A DNA stretch of 64,000 nucleotides from Jaminaea rosea (Eukaryota > Basidiomycota > Exobasidiomycetes > Microstromatales): NCBI RefSeq assembly GCF_003144245.1, contig NW_020289978.1:744001-808000 (forward strand). The letters are read 5' to 3'. Under the pieces are notes generated by a model. It searched no databases. It saw only the letters and a program-made list of their open reading frames with translations, and had not been told where the DNA came from. The position numbers were made by a program, and so were the translations under genes. Positions 12,852 through 21,915 of this stretch are shown piece after piece. How positions within the stretch are numbered: position 1 is the stretch's first letter; every line of letters begins with the position of its first letter.

Positions 12852-14660
12852 CTAAGGCGAGCAAAGGAGCCACGACTCTCCTTCATAGCTGAGCAGCACA
12901 GCCTCGCTTTGGTTGGCTCGACCTTGCGAAGGCGGGAACTCGGAGGGAGTCGAGTAGACGTGACGCTGCCTGCCCTTGGTAGAGGGTGCAGAACGGGGCG
13001 ACAAGGCAGCTGTGCGATGCTGGGAGGGTGAAGACGGAGTCGTAGCAGCGCCACCATTGTGGGCGCTGCCGTACGCTGCGCCATCCAAGGGGAAAGGCGA
13101 AGGCAGCGGTGAGAGGCAAGGCGGTGTTCCCCAAGCTGAGGGAGTGGCAGGCGAAGAATGGGCTGTTGTCGCTGAAGCGGGTGAAGCGGAAGGGGAGAGC
13201 CTGCTGGAGGAGGTCGTCGATGACAGCAAGGAGGTGTTTGGGTCTACGTCTGTGGCGATGACCAAGGGCGCGATTGCCTTCGGTACTGGTCTGGTGCTCG
13301 TCGCCTTGCCCTCACAAGGCGCCAGATTTGCCAGATTGTGAGCGGCAGCACCAGGATGAACCGCGACCTCCGATGCTCTCCTCATGAGAAGGGGCGACAT
13401 TTCGTCGCCGCGCCCACCTTGGCTTCGCTGCTGATGGGCGTAAAAATGCGAGTCTTGCGGCGCGCAGAGCTTGATGGGCTCGAGACGCCAGCCTGATGGA
13501 GGTGACGGGGAAGCAGGCAAAGCGGCCGTGGCCAGCTCATCGTCCTCCAGGTGACGGTTGGAGAGGGGTGAGGCGAGTTTTAGCTGCTGCTGAGCAGGCG
13601 CAGAAGCGTATGGGTGACGACGTGGCGGTCTTGCTGGAGTCGAGGGCGTGGACACGAAGACATCTGGCGCGTCTGGGGCAGAAGGGCGCCGCTCCCCAAG
13701 GGACGGGCGGTGGCTTCTAGCAGCCGTGCTCATGCTCGGGCCGGGGGCAACGTCGGACGAGGTAGTCAGCAGAGGCGCAGCAGTGCTTGGTCGTCTGCTG
13801 CTAGCGAGCGGGCTGCTTGTCCCGACAAAGCTGCGAATAGGGCTACGCGTCGATGGCGAGATGGATTGGCATCGCTCCCTCGGCCTGCCGTATTTTGGCG
13901 GGGAGAGGAGCAGGAATGTACCATCCTGCATTGCGCTGACTTGCGATTCTCGGCGGCGTTTGAGCGTATGATGCTGAATGTGATGCGAAGATTGTCGGCG
14001 AGGAACAACGAGGGACGGCCTCTTTGCGACGGCTGCGGCGGCCGCAGCTACCGTGGCGGCGAAGCCAGCCTTGTATGAGGGGCGTCGTGAAGGTGATAGA
14101 GATGAGCCGACAGTAGTCGCCGCTCCACTACTTGCGTAGGAGCTCTTTCGCGAACCGTGGTAAGTGTCCGCATCGTCGTCATCATCATGGTCGTCTTCAG
14201 CGTCGCTGTCGGGGGCCGACGACGCGTCTGAGTCTCGTGGCATCGCACCGGGCCAAGGTGTAAGGCCGTGCGACACCCGACGGAAGGTCGAAAGCCTGGG
14301 AGCGGCGAGAGCTTCGGGCCGTGGTATGCAGCCTTCACTATCCTCCTCGTCTTCCTCACCGCGATCGTCCAGCTCAGACTCGGTATCCGAGAAGCTTGAC
14401 ACGGGCGTGCGCGGTGAGAGAGGGCAAAGAGCGGGAGCCAGACCAGCCAAGCGTTGGGAGCGAGGCAACGGCTGCCTGACCACCGAAGGTGATGATCTTG
14501 ACGACGATGAAGAGGCTGATGAAGAGGAGAGGTAGCTGTCTTCTCCGAGCCTGAAACGGCTCAGCTGGCGGTACAGCTCTGAGACGGCTTCATGCCTATC
14601 AGGATCATTGCGGACCGCCTCGGAGTCGTAAAGTCGCTGCGCTGCCATGACTTGAGACAT
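12852..14660 (-). CDS. Large low-complexity protein of unknown function
   Basis: A single open frame of about 602 codons from the ATG at 14660 (MSQVMAAQRLYDSEAV). The upstream in-frame extension to 14705 looks like leader sequence. The N-terminal 35 residues are helical and the most ordered part. The rest is rich in serine, proline, alanine and basic RRPS-type motifs, with an acidic Asp run (about residues 165-180), suggesting a disordered, phospho-regulated protein. It ends with SYEGESWLLCSP. No domain is recognised. It converges with BET4 with about 190 bp between stops. That it is a real gene rests on frame length, since low-complexity GC-rich DNA can also give long frames by chance. Confidence 0.6.
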   Translation of the reverse strand: MSQVMAAQRLYDSEAVRNDPDRHEAVSELYRQLSRFRLGEDSYLSSSSASSSSSRSSPSVVRQPLPRSQRLAGLAPALCPLSPRTPVSSFSDTESELDDRGEEDEEDSEGCIPRPEALAAPRLSTFRRVSHGLTPWPGAMPRDSDASSAPDSDAEDDHDDDDDADTYHGSRKSSYASSGAATTVGSSLSPSRRPSYKAGFAATVAAAAAAVAKRPSLVVPRRQSSHHIQHHTLKRRRESQVSAMQDGTFLLLSPPKYGRPRERCQSISPSTRSPIRSFVGTSSPLASSRRPSTAAPLLTTSSDVAPGPSMSTAARSHRPSLGERRPSAPDAPDVFVSTPSTPARPPRRHPYASAPAQQQLKLASPLSNRHLEDDELATAALPASPSPPSGWRLEPIKLCAPQDSHFYAHQQRSQGGRGDEMSPLLMRRASEVAVHPGAAAHNLANLAPCEGKATSTRPVPKAIAPLVIATDVDPNTSLLSSTTSSSRLSPSASPASATTAHSSPATPSAWGTPPCLSPLPSPFPLDGAAYGSAHNGGAATTPSSPSQHRTAALSPRSAPSTKGRQRHVYSTPSEFPPSQGRANQSEAVLLSYEGESWLLCSP

Positions 14661-16411
14661 GGTTCGGCGTTGAAGACGGCTGATTACGAAGCAGTAGGAC
14701 CACAAGTAGGTTTGGGTTGGATAGTGAGTTGAAGTTGAAGGTGTTTGGGAGCTTGTGACGGGACGAGAGAAACAGTTGTGGACCCCGCGTCGAGCTTGTC
14801 GCCTTTATCAAGGATGGTTGAGCTAACGCTCGACTCGTCCGTCCAACACTTGATTTGACACCCCGCACAAAGGCATACGCGAGCCTTTCCTCTTTCGAGT
14901 CGAAGTCGAAACGTCCGCCGGTGCGTCTCCCCAACGCCAGGGGGGGCCAAGAGAGGGCGAGTCTAGCCCAGTCCAGAACGGTACCTCATCAGGGTACGTG
15001 AGCCTCAGGTTCGCTACCACTGTTGCGAAGCCCGTACGTTGCTTTGCTTTGCTTTGCTTTTGCTTGCTTGCTTGCTTCCATTCCCAAGGATGGCTCTTGA
15101 ATCTGATCGGCTTCCGGGCAGAGAAGCCCCTTGCTGCCCGCGCAATTGAGTGGGCAAGCCCAAGTCAATGGTTCTTCCTTTGGTACCTGGCTACTGCCCG
15201 CTCCTCCTCTCGTTACGCGTCACTCATTAGCGAAGGCGACTAGAGCTGGCTAGCCGCGCTGAGCCTTCATCTGTGCTCACGCTTGCGCAGCGCTCCCCGC
15301 ACGCCAAAGCAAGGGTGATCGGGCTCTCCTCATGTCATCGTACCGTCTGAGCTCTCTCGGCCTCACGTTTCTCTGCCCAGCTCTTCAGCGGGCCGTGAAA
15401 AACAAGGTTGGCACGCGGTCCGGTGGGCACTCTATTTCGCTGTCGCCCATCGTTGCCGAAGGTGGTGATGTGCCGGCCACAAGACTGGTCGCGCTCATGG
15501 TCCTGACGAGTCGTTCGCCAAGGGGGAATGGGCGTGGTGTGAAGGGCAGGCCAGTCGGGAAGTGAATGCGAAATAGAGCGAGCCCCTTGCGTGTCGACTC
15601 GCGGCTTTGGTTCGGCTGGAGGAACGGGGAGACCCAAATCCATTCGCGGCTCAACTGTCCGTGGTCTTTGCCCGTTGCCCACGCGGGCTCTCCGCCTCAG
15701 CCCACCTCGGTCGTTGACCTGCTGCTCACTACCAGATCGGAGGATGAAGCGGGGTCTGGCCAACTCTTGACATCAATTGATCGCCGAGAGAATGAGGAGG
15801 CAGCGGGATTCATCGCAGTCGCGACTCGAGTGGGAAGATCGACTGGTCGCATCGCCGACGCGACGCGACACAATGAGTACGTGAGAAGAGCCCACGAGAA
15901 GGGGGTGCACGGGGGTCGCGGGTCCAGACATTAGCAAGTTACGACAAGGATGTTCTGCGCCACCAGGGGCTTTTCGAAGACGATGAATGTCGTGGCTAGA
16001 GGCGCGTCCCGTGGGAAGGATCGCTCGGGATGGCATCCAGCGGAGCGAAATCTCGGGCGATACCCGCTTTTGCTCATTCTGGACTGGCTTCTCGATACCT
16101 ACGTTCTCCATGCAACCAAAGGCTGCGCAGTCGCGGGGTATCATCTTCATCTTGCTCTTGTGGCGTCGCTCCTCCTCCTTGAATGAAGATGATCGATGCG
16201 TCGACGCCATCGCAAGGAGATCGATAGCTAGCCATAGGGAGATGTGTGCTCGTGGCCCTCGGCCTCCACCTGTGAGAGAGATGCGGTGGACCGCCGACTA
16301 CAGACCTCGCAGCGCAGCGGCAGCATGAGCTTGGCATTCCGCTCTTGCTGTCCGTCCTCCTTACCATCCCATCTCGCTGCTCCTTAACGCCACAAAGAGT
16401 CACACGACATC
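14661..16411. other. 1.75 kb intergenic stretch without a supported gene
   Basis: Only short overlapping frames on both strands are present, none with recognisable protein character. It holds a simple repeat at 15041-15077. It presumably includes the promoters of the two divergent unknown genes on either side. No tRNA-like cloverleaf or other RNA gene was recognised by eye. Confidence 0.4.
15041..15077. repeat. Microsatellite: GCTTT units followed by TGCT units
   Basis: Four copies of a pentamer (GCTTT) run directly into about four copies of a tetramer (TGCT), in noncoding DNA. A typical slippage-prone simple repeat. Confidence 0.85.
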
Positions 16412-18454
16412 ATGGCCGGTCTCTTCGTTGCAGGAGCCATTGCAGCTCAACCCAAAGTATCGGCCTTTGCCGACAAGCTCAAGGCAAAGCGACAGGAGAG
16501 GAAGCAGCTGCAACGGGACGTAGAGGGTGAGGGGGTGGCGGGATCTTCCTCCTTGTCGCCTTCGCGCGCATCAGCTTCTGTCTCATCAGCTGATGTCCTT
16601 CACGTCCTCGCCCTGTTTCTTGCTGCGAGAAAGTTGCGGGACGAGGCTAAGCAAAGGACAACAGCGGCGGGGTCGGAGCTTACCACTGGCCCGGCGCAAG
16701 GCGATGTGCATCGACCCGAGATCGGGAGAGGTGAGAGCGAAGCAAGCTTGTCAAGCCCAGTCGAGGATGGGACTGGTGCTTTGCCAGCGTATGGGCGACC
16801 AGCACAGACACCGAGGTTCCAGGACACTGGGGATGGCCTGGACTTGCCACCAGCATACAGCGCAGAGCGTCCCCTCGCCGAGCTCAACGATCTGGGCTTG
16901 CTTTGGTCAGCGATGATCGCGCAGAGCATGGCAAGGCTCGAGGCGTACTGCATCAACGTGCTTCCGCCGTCAGGCTCAGCAGCATCCTCCTCGTCACCAT
17001 CGCAGCGAGAGCCACCCTCCGATGTCATGCCTCCAGCAGACGTCTATACGGCTTGGGCCAGCATGATGGCTGGCTCGGCAGCTGCGCAACCAGCACGACA
17101 AGGCAGCCCTCTGAGCAAGCTCAGCTCGTACAGCCTGCCACTACAGCGCCTGGGCGAATCTGCCACGTTCAATGAGAAGGCTCAAACAAGCTGGGAGCGA
17201 GAAACGAAGCTATCCTACCGCCTCGGCGATGTAGGCACCTCCTCCGACTCCCTCTTTCGCGGCCTGCGCGTGCGCTGTCCCTCTCCTCGCTGCGACTTTG
17301 CCGCCTTTGTCCCTTTTGCGGCTGCAGGTACCTCCCTCGACTCTCCAGGTCCATCATCTCAGCGAGGCCTCGTACAACGCCACTGGCGGCGACGGTGTCA
17401 AGACTGCGGTCAAGAGGCTAGCATGGACACGCTCGTTGGACGACGCCTTCTTGAGGACATCCAGGCGTGGTGCGAGGCAAAGGCAGGGTATGGCGCTGTG
17501 CCTTTTGCGGGCTTGCTCTACGACGAGGAGAGCGGAGAGCTGGACGCCGTAGGAGCCGACGTTGTAGCTAGCCAGTTATTGACACCCCTTTTCAGGCCAG
17601 CGCTGAGCGAGGAAAGGCAGCGACGCAATGAGGCTTTATTGGCCGATGGGACGCTAGGTAGCGAGCGACCAGGCACGTCCAATTCTCTCGGTGCAGCGAT
17701 GCGCCAAGCCGCGTCCACTACCCTAGCTACCCAACCATATGCCCTCGGCTCACAGCTCAGCTGGTCATTCGAATCCATTTGCACCTGGCTGCGCGATCAT
17801 ACTCTCCTTGTCAACCCCATGCCAGCGCTCGCCGGCTCCAAGGAGGCAGGCATGCCCAATGAGCACGCCTCTGTGCCGGACCATATGGGCGGAGGCTTCT
17901 CGGCCGGGGGGCTTAACTTCACGGTTGACAGTCCGTACGAGGAGGATGAATCCAAGCCGGCTGCGGTGCAAGCAAGGGAGAAGAGGGAGCGACTCTTGGC
18001 GTTTGTTGATCGGCTTTTGGCCCCTTACCAAATGCTCAAGGAGGAGGGACAACCGAGCGCTGAAGGCACCCTAAGCCCAGCGAGAAATGAAAACGCCCCC
18101 ACAGCATGGACAGATGTGGTGCTAGGCGTACGCCGACCGTTCAAGCGGCTCTTGACGATGGGAAAGGAGGTGGAGAGCTGGCACGGCAGGCAGGACGACT
18201 TTCCTCGAACCGCTGCGGCTGCGTACGAGCGAACGCTCGCACAACTGCGCTCTTCGCGATCACGCGCTCGTCAGCCACCGTTCAGGCGTGAGGCGTTGTC
18301 CATCAAGGAGGTCGAAGAGGCGCTGACATCTCGCGGCACGCCCATCGAGGTGCGATGCGCTCATCTAGCTCACGAGCTTGGGTCTGCGGATGGGTATGCG
18401 GCTGACATGATGAAGGCGGTTGGCTGTGTGCCTCGAGGGGCAGCGCTACGCTAG
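16412..18454 (+). CDS. Uncharacterised 680-residue protein with a possible zinc-ribbon
   Basis: A single exon starting MAGLFVAGAIAAQPKV. A basic helix (residues 20-36) is followed by Ser/Ala-rich sequence and a proline-tyrosine PPAYS motif. A better-ordered helical segment (LWSAMIAQSMARLEAYCINV) comes next. Around residues 287-335 two cysteine pairs, CPSPRC and CQDC, are spaced like a four-Cys zinc ribbon. The C-terminal third is helical and charged and ends in a conserved-looking tail around VESWHGRQDDFP and GTPIEVRCAHLAHELG. No family is recognised. Zinc binding is inferred only from the cysteine spacing. Confidence 0.65.
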   Translation: MAGLFVAGAIAAQPKVSAFADKLKAKRQERKQLQRDVEGEGVAGSSSLSPSRASASVSSADVLHVLALFLAARKLRDEAKQRTTAAGSELTTGPAQGDVHRPEIGRGESEASLSSPVEDGTGALPAYGRPAQTPRFQDTGDGLDLPPAYSAERPLAELNDLGLLWSAMIAQSMARLEAYCINVLPPSGSAASSSSPSQREPPSDVMPPADVYTAWASMMAGSAAAQPARQGSPLSKLSSYSLPLQRLGESATFNEKAQTSWERETKLSYRLGDVGTSSDSLFRGLRVRCPSPRCDFAAFVPFAAAGTSLDSPGPSSQRGLVQRHWRRRCQDCGQEASMDTLVGRRLLEDIQAWCEAKAGYGAVPFAGLLYDEESGELDAVGADVVASQLLTPLFRPALSEERQRRNEALLADGTLGSERPGTSNSLGAAMRQAASTTLATQPYALGSQLSWSFESICTWLRDHTLLVNPMPALAGSKEAGMPNEHASVPDHMGGGFSAGGLNFTVDSPYEEDESKPAAVQAREKRERLLAFVDRLLAPYQMLKEEGQPSAEGTLSPARNENAPTAWTDVVLGVRRPFKRLLTMGKEVESWHGRQDDFPRTAAAAYERTLAQLRSSRSRARQPPFRREALSIKEVEEALTSRGTPIEVRCAHLAHELGSADGYAADMMKAVGCVPRGAALR

Positions 18455-18966
18455 GTCGCTAGTTGCGCATAATGTCCAAGCCTATCCCACCATTCGTGCT
18501 TGTTTGATCGACTGCTGAGACTTGTGTGCCCTGCCTACCACGCTTCGCGGCTCATCAATGAAAGCGCCGCGCTTTGCCATTGGCTTCGTTTCTGTCGGGG
18601 ATGGCTCAAGTGGCTCTCTGCAGCGTGGAGGAGGCGCGCCTCTGCCTCTGCCTGTCGTGCGGGTGCGGAAAGGCGAGGTGCACTCCATCGGCCAAGGCGG
18701 CGAGTCTGTGGTCCCGATTCATTGCTGTTCGTTGCTCCCGGTCGTCGGTCAGCAGCCGGTGTTGGATCCTGCTCCTCCTTTTCGTCGTTGCATCCTCGTC
18801 ATCTCGACGTCGTTGATATTCGAGAGAGCTTCGCCAGCGGGCATTGGATCAGAGTCTCAGATCAGTGCCCACAAGAAGGAACTACTCGTTCAAGCAGATC
18901 CAATTCCGCTCCCTTGCTGCAACCCTTTGCCTCCTCCCAGCATCGGACACCAACACAGCCACCATA

Positions 18967-19781
18967 ATGGCCTCCTCCTCAGCAACGTCTCCGCCGTCAC
19001 ACAAGCCCAAGCGCAAGTTCGCTGTGTTGGGAAGCAGATCAGTCGGTGAGCATTAGCGGCGTGCTGATTAAGGAGGATACGGCTTATCACCCCTCTCGGT
19101 ACACTTCGCAGGCAAGTCGTCCCTGGTTGTCCGATACGTCGAGGACGCATTCGTCGACTCGTACTATCCCACCATCGAGAATGTCTTCAACAAAAACATC
19201 AAATACAAGGGAAAAGATTACGACTGTGATATCATAGACACCGCAGGACAGGTGAGCGACACCCTCCACCCGTTGATGTGCAGACAACCTTGTGATCACT
19301 GATCGCTTGATACCACCCACCTCCTTCTGCTCATGCCCAGGACGAGTACTCGATTCTCAACTCACGCCACGCCATCGGCATCCACGGGTACGTGCTCGTC
19401 TACTCAATTGCGCTGCGTTCCAGCTTCGAGATGGTGCAGACCGTCTACGACAAGATCCTCAACTATACGGGCACGGAGACCATCCCTTGCGTCGTCGTTG
19501 GGCAGAAGAGCGATCTGCATGTGCAGAGGTGCGTGCGGCTCCGCGACTGACATCACAGCTGAAGACTGACCAATCCCACTCGACGCTCATCGCTCCATAG
19601 GCAAGTCTCCGAGGAAGAGGGCAAGCAGCTCGCTGCCTCGCTCAAAGCCGCATGGACAGAGACTTCAGCACGCCACAATGCCAACGTAGCCAAGGTTTTC
19701 GAGCTCATGCTCGCAGAGACGGAGAAGGGCACCACCGAAGGCGGGCCGGAGCCGCAGCCTTCCAAGTGCTCCGTGATGTGA
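18967..19781 (+). CDS. RHB1: Rheb-family small GTPase
   Basis: Ras-superfamily switch; Rheb activates TORC1 in many eukaryotes and affects basic amino-acid uptake in yeasts. Exons are 18967..19045, 19112..19251, 19341..19528 and 19601..19781, giving 195 residues. Splicing rebuilds the P-loop GSRSVGKSS, whose Arg-Ser at the Ras Gly12-like positions is a Rheb hallmark. Switch I is YYPTIENVF, switch II DTAGQDEYSILN, with GQKSD as the G4 motif and TSAR as G5. The C-terminal CSVM is a CaaX farnesylation signal. It converges with the L-2-hydroxyglutarate dehydrogenase gene. Confidence 0.95.
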
Positions 19782-19987
19782 TTGCTAGGACATCTCTCCA
19801 TGACTTTGAACTTCTATGCGCAAGACGATGCTCCGCCAACTACTTCTTCAAGCTTTCCTACAAATCATTCCTCCTCCCCGCCGTGTTTCCTCACCTGTAG
19901 TCTACCTCGTCAACGGGCGTCCTCATCGTGTCGCACTATTAATGTCAGGGCCTCATCCCTCTCTCCGTGCGCTGAGTACGCACCGCG

Positions 19988-21682
19988 CTATGCCCACGCA
20001 TCGAGCCCGGCAGCCCCCACTTCATCATTCCTCGCCCCCTTCGGTATCTCCTTGGCCATCCCCGTACCTTCCCTACCAGTAGACCGTGCAGCATCTCCGT
20101 GCCCCCACACCTGGCGCGACACCACCTCCGCCACTGTATCAGCGATAGCCGATGAGCTGGTCAAGCCCGGCGACTCGATCCCCGCCAAGGTAAGCATAGT
20201 CCCTCCTGCCTGCCCACCTTCTCCACCAAGCGCGTTGACTTCGCCACGGAAGTACTGCTTTGCGCCATCGTGCAACTGCTCGTTCGGTAGGCGAGCGTAG
20301 CTCCAGAGCTTCTGCGACTTGAGATCGCGCGAGCGATGGCAGAGCAGAGTGAAGTCCATGAATCCTCCACCGGGTGGGACGAGCTTCGGACGAATGCCCG
20401 CATAGTCTGGGCTGAGCCCCTCGAGCTTCACATCGGGCAAGAAGCTCGTGATGCTAGCATGCATAGCTTTCAGCCTGTCCTCGGACGTGACTGGGGCCAA
20501 TTGTTTTGCCCAGAAGTCTATGCCTCCCTTCGCATCAGGTGGCGAGAGCCATTCCGTGTCGGGTCCAAACTTGATATTCCCATCCAAATCGAGCGTCAAG
20601 TGTGTTCCCAATCCTTGGTCCAGCCCACCCTTTGCACTCATGGCGGGGATGGGGTAGATGAGCGCCTTGACGTTGCGCGTTCCAGGGCCCTTGTAGCTCA
20701 CGTAGTTGCCCTTGGCATACCACATGCCCATTGCCTCTTCGCTGTTGTTCGAGCTGAAACGCTCCTCCGCGAGAAGAGCATTCAGGGCTAGGTGCCCATT
20801 GAGGCCAGAAGAATTGATGACCACACGGGCGAGGATGGCGTCGCTTTCGCCACCCTCTGCGCCTCCGTCTTGGCCTGCGGAGTGGGTGACCGTCTGCACT
20901 ACCCAACCTTCTTGGCTGTAATCACTCCCACGCTTCGATGAGGGTCCTGCAACTCCCTCCATGGCAGGCAAATGAGGGTCGATCCTCACCACCTCGGTAT
21001 CGTAGACCAGCTCCGCCGCCTCAGCGTCGAGGATCTCCCTCTCGAGCGACTCCATGAGCTCGTGACTGGAGACAATCCCGGTTCGCTCTGAGAGAACCGC
21101 CCACTCGATATCTTGCGACAGATCCGGCTCCCTCTGCCTAGCCTCATCCCCCGATATCAGCCTGACGGGCGGAGCCAGCGCCCCGAGGGAATTGCAATGC
21201 TGCAACATCTTCTCAAAGTAGTCCTTACTCCCCTTCGGCCTTACGACTAGCTTGCCTGTCTGCCTATGCGGTACTCCCCACTCTTCACACCGCCTGTACA
21301 TCTTCTCCCTTCCTCGCAAGCACATTTGCGTCTTCAAGCTGTCCTTCGGGTAGTAGAGCCCAGCGTGAATCACCTCGCTGTTACGGGAGGACGTCTCCTG
21401 CCCTGCTTGCCTGTGTCGCTCTACGAGGAAGGTCGACTTGTCAGGGTAACGACGAGCGAGAGCTGCTGCGGTAGCAAGACCGACAACTCCGCCACCGATG
21501 ACGAGGTGATCCACTTGCATGGAGGGTTCGCGTGGAGGATAGCGATTGTGGGGTAGCGTTGCCCGCAGAGGTGGAAGGTTGGGAGAGCCAGCATCGTGGG
21601 TGGCAAAGGAAGTCGAGAAACAGCGACATCGTACTTGATCGTGGCGTAAAGCCAGTCTCGCAGCTCGTGATGAGCGAAGCAT
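19988..21682 (-). CDS. L-2-hydroxyglutarate dehydrogenase, mitochondrial (FAD)
   Basis: Oxidises L-2-hydroxyglutarate, a metabolite-repair product, to 2-oxoglutarate. A single exon of 564 residues. The N-terminus (MLRSSRAARLALRHDQVRC) is a basic, Ser/Arg-rich mitochondrial presequence. The FAD dinucleotide-binding motif VIGGGVVGLATAAALARRYP lies at about 61-80. It is followed by SSRNSEVIHAGLYYP, a hallmark of the L2HGDH/LhgO family, and RTGIVSSHELM. Further conserved parts are the GNYVSYKG strand, HLTLDLDGNIKFGPD and DYAGIRPKL. The final catalytic-domain helix LAGIESPGLTSS is also present. Confidence 0.93.
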   Translation of the reverse strand: MLRSSRAARLALRHDQVRCRCFSTSFATHDAGSPNLPPLRATLPHNRYPPREPSMQVDHLVIGGGVVGLATAAALARRYPDKSTFLVERHRQAGQETSSRNSEVIHAGLYYPKDSLKTQMCLRGREKMYRRCEEWGVPHRQTGKLVVRPKGSKDYFEKMLQHCNSLGALAPPVRLISGDEARQREPDLSQDIEWAVLSERTGIVSSHELMESLEREILDAEAAELVYDTEVVRIDPHLPAMEGVAGPSSKRGSDYSQEGWVVQTVTHSAGQDGGAEGGESDAILARVVINSSGLNGHLALNALLAEERFSSNNSEEAMGMWYAKGNYVSYKGPGTRNVKALIYPIPAMSAKGGLDQGLGTHLTLDLDGNIKFGPDTEWLSPPDAKGGIDFWAKQLAPVTSEDRLKAMHASITSFLPDVKLEGLSPDYAGIRPKLVPPGGGFMDFTLLCHRSRDLKSQKLWSYARLPNEQLHDGAKQYFRGEVNALGGEGGQAGGTMLTLAGIESPGLTSSSAIADTVAEVVSRQVWGHGDAARSTGREGTGMAKEIPKGARNDEVGAAGLDAWA

Positions 21683-21915
21683 TCTTGGCTACGCCTGCCC
21701 TCTGAGAATGGCGAGGGGACAGGATTGATAAGGAAATCAAGAAGTGAATGTATGCAGGCCGCCGGCAATGTGTGTTGCTTGTGGTCGGGCCTGAGCTTTC
21801 GCCGCATCTCGGCTTGGCAGTCCGCCCTCCGCCTTTTGCTCTCCGGGGCGACATTCAACTTCTTCCTTTCTCTCCGCACTCGACCCATTGCCACCGCTGC
21901 TTTCTTCTTCTTCTC

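Noticed and set aside
12883-14535. Several frames on the opposite strand of the low-complexity gene
   Set aside because: GC-rich serine/proline DNA opens long frames on all strands; those do not have starts, motifs or splice signals.
15335-15763. Minus-strand 142-codon frame in the 1.75 kb spacer
   Set aside because: Arg/Pro-rich composition, overlaps several other short frames, and no start context or domain.
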